Source: Actinidia chinensis (taxonomy: Eukaryota > Streptophyta > Magnoliopsida > Ericales > Actinidiaceae). From it: DNA of 11,321 nt. Both the position numbers and the translations under genes were made by a program. The DNA is taken from the NCBI GenBank assembly GCA_009663005.1, contig VIGQ01002339.1:15001-26321 (forward strand). Reading direction: 5' to 3'. The notes under the pieces were generated by a model. The model did no database searches, was not told the DNA's origin, and saw nothing but the letters and a program-made list of their open reading frames with translations. Below are positions 7,231 to 11,321 of the stretch, one piece after another. Each line of letters opens with the position of its first letter. The first letter of the stretch is position 1.

Positions 7231-8001
7231 TCACTGTTTCGGGGAATTCAGTGTGCTGGGCCCACATATTGAAGAACTTAAAGGTCTAACTCCATACTCC
7301 CGGTTATCAAAAAGGGAAACAACACACGGGGCGTGATCTGAAAATTTCCCCGGAAGACCAAAATTAACCACGGCTTGCAGTCCCTCGTGGAGCCACCTGG
7401 GATTTACCATGGCTCTATCCAATTTACTCCAAACTGAGTTGTTGGTCCAAGTATAAAACAAACCAGTAGATCTCAAGTCCTCAATGCCAGTCTCATAGCA
7501 GCACTCTTGAAAGTCTTTAACTTCATATAGGGTAGCCGGAAGACCATTGGCTTTCTCCTCTCCTTTGAGGACAACATTAAAGTCACCTAAAAGGATCCAC
7601 GGGAGATCAATAGTAGAGCTAAGCCTGCATAAATTTCTCCATAAAGGCCTACGATCCACAACCTTATTTAAAGCATAAACAAAACTAATATAGAACTTAG
7701 TAGATGTAGATTTGCAGGTTGCTAGGCAGTTAATAACCTGGGCATTGCTATCTTTTATCTCTAGGTCCACCATATCTCCTCTCCATATGATCAAAATTCT
7801 ACTATTGGGAGAGTGCTGAAAGTTATCAGCCATATCCCAACCTCTAAACTTATTCTTTACCCTCTCCAAAGTCCTGTGCTTCCTAATTTTCGTCTCGAGG
7901 ATACCCATAACTACAACTTTGTTCTTTTTAATGTGATTGAACATCCCATTTTGTTTTAGAGGCGTATTAAGGCCTCTAATGTTCCAGGACGACACTATCA
8001 T
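7231..8001 (-). CDS. LINE ORF2, N-terminal APE-type endonuclease (256 codons open)
   Basis: Target-nicking domain of the L1-type ORF2 protein, starting at the ATG at 8001-7999. The apurinic-endonuclease-like catalytic set is present: S-W-N-I-R-G-L-N (Asn 7), I-L-E-T-K (Glu 36), F-V-Y-A (Tyr 109), L-G-D-F-N (Asp 140, Asn 142), K-L-D-R (Asp 195) and the terminal S-D-H (221-223). The last 25 or so residues of the open frame are not original: the LINE frame moves by one base near 7281 (F-K-F-F-N-M-W lies in another phase) and returns near 7218, after which it joins the reverse transcriptase frame. The stop at 7231-7233 falls within this out-of-phase stretch. The start overlaps the ORF1 stop. Confidence 0.92.
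   Translation of the reverse strand: MIVSSWNIRGLNTPLKQNGMFNHIKKNKVVVMGILETKIRKHRTLERVKNKFRGWDMADNFQHSPNSRILIIWRGDMVDLEIKDSNAQVINCLATCKSTSTKFYISFVYALNKVVDRRPLWRNLCRLSSTIDLPWILLGDFNVVLKGEEKANGLPATLYEVKDFQECCYETGIEDLRSTGLFYTWTNNSVWSKLDRAMVNPRWLHEGLQAVVNFGLPGKFSDHAPCVVSLFDNREYGVRPLSSSICGPSTLNSPKQ
7998..8001 (-). promoter_or_regulatory. ORF1 stop / ORF2 start overlap (ATGA)
   Basis: On the element strand ORF1 ends with TGA (8000-7998) and ORF2 begins with ATG (8001-7999), sharing the four bases ATGA. The ORF2 Met starts the usual M-I-V-S-S-W-N of plant L1 endonucleases, so both ends are well placed. Such overlap would allow reinitiation after termination on one mRNA; that mechanism is inference. 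Confidence 0.75.
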
Positions 8002-8390
8002 TGACTACCAAGGGTCGGAGATTTCACATAAAGGTCTGCACTGCGGGCAGCCTTTCCATTCTTCTCTATCTTTTTCTTTTCAGTCTTTCTCTTCCCCTCC
8101 TCCCCTTTACTACCCTGATAGCCTTGGGAAGTTTGTGGTTTGTCTGAACCTCTGGAGATTTGTAGTTTATCTGGTGCTTCGATTGCTGTACTTACAGTTA
8201 GGACCATCCTGCCTATCTGGTTTGTACCCTTCTTTTGGGCAGCAGCAAGTCCAATGATCTGGACTTTTTGGTTTTGGTGGACGTACTCTCTCTCGCCTCT
8301 AGCACTAGAACAACTTTGGTCATAGTCTGGAGTTGACTCAGTACCCTGAACTTGTGTCTCTGGGTGTTTCTCCTGGGACCGGGAATGCAC
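7998..8390 (-). pseudogene. LINE ORF1, C-terminal linker (130 codons still open)
   Basis: The C-terminal end of ORF1 remains open for 130 codons. It is rich in Gln, Ser, Lys and Glu, with a strongly basic K/E run near residues 96-113, and has no folded domain I recognise. This fits the disordered, low-complexity tail after the zinc knuckle in plant L1 ORF1 proteins. The Met at 8390 is internal: weak open sequence of similar composition continues upstream. It ends in the ATGA overlap with ORF2. Confidence 0.7.
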
Positions 8391-10049
8391 TATTTGGACT
8401 TTCGTCCTCGGTTTCTCAATAGCACCTAGGTCTATAACCTGAGCTTGTGTCTCAAGAAAGATCTCCTGAGGCTACTAGCTGGTTTGTCAATAAATACTGA
8501 TCGGGAGCTAGGAACGTCTCCTCTTGCGACACCTCCAAACCACTTTTATTGTTCCTACCTTTTTAGTCCTTTCCATTCCTGTTGGGTTTCCGACCTCAAT
8601 TGGGTTCACTGGAATTTGAGTTCCGTTGCACGGCTTATAGGTACACTGGACAGAAGGGCCGCGGAATTTGGCTTACCTAGCAGCTTACCTATTTCGGACT
8701 ATTCAGCCTGCATGCGAGGTTTATTCAGCTGCTGGTTCTCTGTTGTCTTTTCTACCACTTACAATTCTGGTTGTGTGACCCATTACCTACAGTTGAGCAA
8801 AACTTTGGCCACTTTCATAGAAAACATTCCCCCTTGCCTAAGAATTTTCCCACCTAAGGCCAACTCCATGATCAATGAAAATTCTTCCAATTTGTTGCCT
8901 GTCTATTCAACAAGCACCTAGCATATTCAAAATCTCTCACTTTTAACAGTATAGTCGTCCACCATATGGGATTTTCCCATACCAGAACAGATCCTGGGCT
9001 AAGGAGGGATGCATTAACCCCCATAGGGCCAGGGGGAAGGGGGAAGAACGGTTTGGTAAGTACCCAAACCGGAAAGCAGGCTAACAACTTCATCCTCAAA
9101 AGCAAAGAAGAAACTTAGGCATGTTTTCAAATGAGGAGGCCTTCCAAATATCAGTATGGACCACCATGCGAACAACCCTATTTTTGGCACCTCTTCACTA
9201 AACTAACTATTAATTCCATCCACTCGAGTGGTGATGGACAAAACACTTTACTTCCAGCTCGCAACAATTTTGGTCCAGGGCTTTTCTTCCCAGGGGGAAA
9301 GACCACCGGAAATACCCCCACAAGGTATGTTCCCATCCTACTTGCGGCCATTTCCACTTCTCCTCTAGGACCTTGATGGTCCCTCCCCCCACTGGACCCT
9401 TTGGAGGGTAGTGCATGTCACTGCTTGGGTTTATCACTGAGAAAAGGCTTACCAGGTTTCTGAGTTTGAGGGGGCTTTTGTTCTCAAACTTTCTGTTAAG
9501 GTATTGACTCTTGCCAGGCTTTTTTAACTACATCAGCATACTAATTGAATCTTCCTTCCCCTAGGGTTACGGGAGGATGCCTCAGTCTCCTCTAAGGCCT
9601 CTATTAAGGTTGTTCTCATACTTTTGCTACAAACATTGTTTTAATCGCAGCTCTCAGAAACCTCATTACACGTTCTTCCTCTATCATTTCATTCACATCT
9701 CTTCCATTACCTGCCTTGTTCTCAATTTCTCCACGCACGTCTCATTCTCACTCCTCTTCCACCCTCTTTTCATTCTCCTTGTCTTCCTCAACAGAACATG
9801 GAGGAAACAGGTACACTCTCACTTATAGGGTTCACCTTAACGGTGCAGGATCAGACACTTTTTTCTTTTTGTTTTGTGCTTATGGTAACCAGAGGGTCCA
9901 GTGGCCCTCCCACTGGCATAGCATCTGTTCTAGCCAAAGGCCTTGGCAAACAGTGGGTCTGCCGAAGCAAATCATATGCACGACTTTCCATTACGGTGGT
10001 TTCTAAACCAAAAGTCTACCCCCCTTTTTCCAATTTTTTCCTTACCCAT
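8391..10049 (-). pseudogene. LINE ORF1 (gag-like: DUF4283-like domain and CCHC zinc knuckle), multiply frameshifted
   Basis: ORF1 encodes the RNA-binding partner of the ORF2 protein. I place its start at the ATG at 10049-10047 (M-G-K-E-K-I-G-K), which makes the full ORF about 2.05 kb to its stop at 7998. Its N-terminal half reads as protein-like pieces in changing frames, including Y-A-D-V-V-K-K-A-W near 9540-9510. The DUF4283-like part lies at about 9440-8880: G-Y-F, then C-F-V-H-H-H-S-S-G-W (9240-9212), F-E-D-E-V-V near 9095 and P-V-W-V near 9065, and E-Y-A-R-C-L near 8920. Around 8800-8760 a broken zinc knuckle (L-N-C-R ... G-H-T-T in another frame) follows. At least half a dozen frameshifts and several stops are needed to link these. 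It is non-functional as written. Confidence 0.75.
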
Positions 10050-10324
10050 TATAGGAGCTAAGGACCAGGGCTACGGCTGATCTAGGAACTAGGGCAATTA
10101 GCAAAGAACTCGGAGTAAGCACCTGATTAGATTTAGATCAAGAAGAACGTAAGGATGTAACTTACTTGCGATTTGCTGTGGTTTCAGCACAAAATAAGAA
10201 ACAGCAGAAGAAAGGAAGAAAAAAGCAACTCAGTCGTTATTGCTGCAGCAATACCACGCCCAGAGTGTAGGGTTACACAGTAGTACTCCACAATAGCAGG
10301 TCCCGAAAAGAAATGCGTACACCA

Positions 10325-10336
10325 CCCCCCCCCCCC
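10325..10336 (+). repeat. C12 homopolymer in the LINE 5' UTR
   Basis: Twelve consecutive C bases, read as G12 on the element strand. Homopolymers of this kind are prone to length error in sequencing and replication. No further function can be assigned. Confidence 0.8.
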
Positions 10337-10618
10337 AAATAAAATGTCATCCTCAATGGATTTGGAATTTAATCAACCCTTGAGTTCAAAGAAGAAAGAA
10401 AGAGAAGAAACGAGACAGAGGTACAGCAACAATGAGAACATGTGTTCCCAATCTGCGAAGTACTGGATGTAGACCACGAAGAGTCTCACAAATCGACGGC
10501 GAGTGCGGAGCGCGGTTCGGACCAGAATTTAGGCTCAATCGATTCAAATGTATGAGACACAACCCTCCGACTTTAAACTCAGCCTGCGATTTGATGCTCC
10601 TCAATCATACAAATCGAG

Positions 10619-10664
10619 CTTAAAACACCACTTAAGGATGAAGAACAGATCTTAAAACCCCACT
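10619..10664 (+). repeat. Direct repeat CTTAAAACMCCACT in the LINE 5' UTR
   Basis: CTTAAAACACCACT (10619-10632) and CTTAAAACCCCACT (10651-10664) differ at one base and are 32 bp apart. They may be remains of a short tandem duplication in the UTR. Confidence 0.6.
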
Positions 10665-10921
10665 CAATCTTCAACTGCAGTCATACGGTTGGAACAAGAA
10701 CAGTCGCGATTCCCATAGATCAGAGGAGCCCCATCCAAGGGATGGAACTGCTGAGACCAAGGAGAGTGGTCGATTCAACAAAGAACTACTCAAGAGAGTA
10801 GAGGTTTGAACCTCAAGGGAGAACGACCCACCTCAAACTCTGTTGCTCTGCCTGGATCTGCGTATAATAGGGTTTCCGGTTCACCCCTTTGTATGACCCA
10901 GCGAGAACCAACTCGAAATCA

Positions 10922-11102
10922 TTTAGATTCAAGCTTCCAACCTCACTCCTAACTTAAAACCAAGTTCTGATTCTGCGTACAGAGTCGTGTGACCTGCGTA
11001 CAGATTCAAGAAATGATGGATTTAAGTAATGGATCGTATAAGAGAACGAATCAGAAACTCGTTAATCTAGTAGGAACCAGAACGATTCTGTTTAGATTCA
11101 AG
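10922..11102 (+). repeat. Short direct repeats TTTAGATTCAAG and CTGCGTACAGA in the LINE 5' UTR
   Basis: TTTAGATTCAAG is at 10922-10933 and exactly again at 11091-11102, with a partial copy (AGATTCAAG) at 11002-11010. CTGCGTACAGA is at 10973-10983 and 10994-11004, a 21-bp period. They cluster in the first 300 bases of the element, where an internal promoter would be expected, but a regulatory role is only a possibility. Confidence 0.5.
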
Positions 11103-11231
11103 AGAAATAACCCTTGAACAGCAAGAAACTGAAAACGAACCAGTCAAGCGAGCATGAAACAATCAGTATCCAAAGCAAACGGGTTCTCCAGGAGAGAAAA
11201 AACACGCCCGAGAGCTTCTCTCTCTAACTTC

Positions 11232-11275
11232 GGCATTGGACTGACTGAGAGCGGCGACTAGCGCTCTTCTTGATT
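11232..11275 (+). repeat. Target-site duplication, copy on the LINE 5' side, interrupted
   Basis: GGCATTGGACTGACTGAGAG (11232-11251) aligns with the 18S segment GGATTGACAGACTGAGAG allowing two extra bases and one change. Eleven or twelve foreign bases (about 11253-11263) follow, and then CTCTTCTTGATT (11264-11275) resumes the 18S. After ATAAT the 18S restarts inside the same segment at 11281. The junction therefore holds one and a half copies of the target. Confidence 0.7.
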
Positions 11276-11280
11276 ATAAT

Positions 11281-11321
11281 GAGAGCTCTTTCTTGATTCT
11301 ATGGGTTGGCTGGTTGAATGG
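11281..11321 (+). rRNA. 18S rRNA, continuation after the insertion (cut by the window end)
   Basis: GAGAGCTCTTTCTTGATTCTATGGG at 11281-11305 is the plant 18S sequence that should follow the left fragment. Its first ten or so bases repeat the end of that fragment (3091-3104). The last 16 bases are a damaged version of the next 18S segment with extra single bases. The gene therefore continues beyond the window, and the element between 3103 and 11231 split it. Confidence 0.88.

Larger units (their letters stand above)
3103..11231 (-). mobile_element. L1-type LINE (non-LTR retrotransposon) inserted in 18S rDNA, antisense to the rRNA
   Basis: On the minus strand the order is 5' UTR, ORF1 (DUF4283-like domain and zinc knuckle), ORF2 (APE endonuclease, reverse transcriptase, zf-RVT), 3' region and poly(A). 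That is the architecture of plant L1 LINEs; no LTRs, integrase or protease are seen. At about 8.1 kb it is longer than the 5.5-7 kb I would expect, partly because of an AT-rich insertion (about 5082-5296) and an 880-bp segment beyond an internal A-run (3114-3995). Both flanks are 18S and share a target segment, so this is an insertion and not a chance neighbour. Frameshifts in both ORFs and stops in ORF1 and the ORF2 C-terminus make the copy non-autonomous. Confidence 0.92.
10050..11231 (-). other. LINE 5' UTR
   Basis: About 1.2 kb lies between the inferred ORF1 start and the right 18S junction. It has no protein domain on either strand and only short open frames. It contains a run of 12 C (12 G on the element strand), several short direct repeats, and a CT/GA-rich start near 11200-11228. 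Plant L1 5' UTRs carry the internal promoter, but I cannot point to a specific promoter element here. The element 5' end is placed at 11231 because 18S-like sequence begins at 11232; a few bases either way are possible. Confidence 0.6.

Noticed and set aside
7937..8325. Plus-strand open frames across the ORF1/ORF2 junction
   Set aside because: They are antisense shadows of the LINE ORF1 tail and ORF2 start.
8445..8921. Open frame of 158 codons on the plus strand
   Set aside because: It lies opposite the broken ORF1 of the LINE, has no recognisable domain, and the minus strand gives the meaningful protein similarity.
3103..11231. LTR retrotransposon or retrovirus-like element
   Set aside because: No LTRs, primer-binding site, protease or integrase. 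The APE endonuclease, FADD reverse transcriptase and poly(A) end define a non-LTR element.

Overview
The window looks like nuclear DNA of a flowering plant. It carries the end of a ribosomal DNA 5' external transcribed spacer (ETS), then an 18S rRNA sequence of plant type, and the 18S is split by a very long non-LTR retrotransposon of the plant L1 type. The elongated ORF1 with a DUF4283-like domain and zinc knuckle, the APE endonuclease and the zf-RVT C-terminus are all typical of plant L1 LINEs. I cannot resolve the plant order; a eudicot is my best guess.

Layout. 1-1761: rDNA spacer/5' ETS with short subrepeats and no credible protein gene. 1762-3102: 5' three quarters of 18S (+ strand), recognisable throughout but full of small indels and with two extra blocks in universally conserved segments. 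3103-11231: an about 8.1 kb LINE on the minus strand, antisense to the rRNA. 11232-11321: the 18S resumes, first as a broken repeat of the target segment, then continuing past it with the sequence expected next. The window ends inside the 18S.

The LINE, read in its own 5' to 3' direction (high to low coordinates), has: a 5' UTR of about 1.2 kb; ORF1 (10049-7998), heavily frameshifted; ORF2 starting at 8001 and overlapping the ORF1 stop by ATGA, with a complete-looking endonuclease (8001 to about 7280) and reverse transcriptase (7194-5314); an AT-rich insertion of about 215 bp; a zf-RVT domain (5068 to about 4700); a degenerate C-terminus; a TG-rich 3' region holding an internal A-run next to a hairpin (3996-4030); and a terminal poly(A) (3103-3113).

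How the parts would have worked: ORF1 binds the element RNA, the ORF2 endonuclease nicks the target, and the reverse transcriptase copies the RNA from the nicked end. The T-rich 18S stretch at the poly(A) junction fits that priming. This copy is dead (frameshifts, internal stops, insertion). The main points of interest are the 18S target with its rearranged far junction, the possible second 3' end, and the sharp contrast between the clean ORF2 core and the indel-rich ORF1 and 18S, which may partly be an assembly-quality effect.
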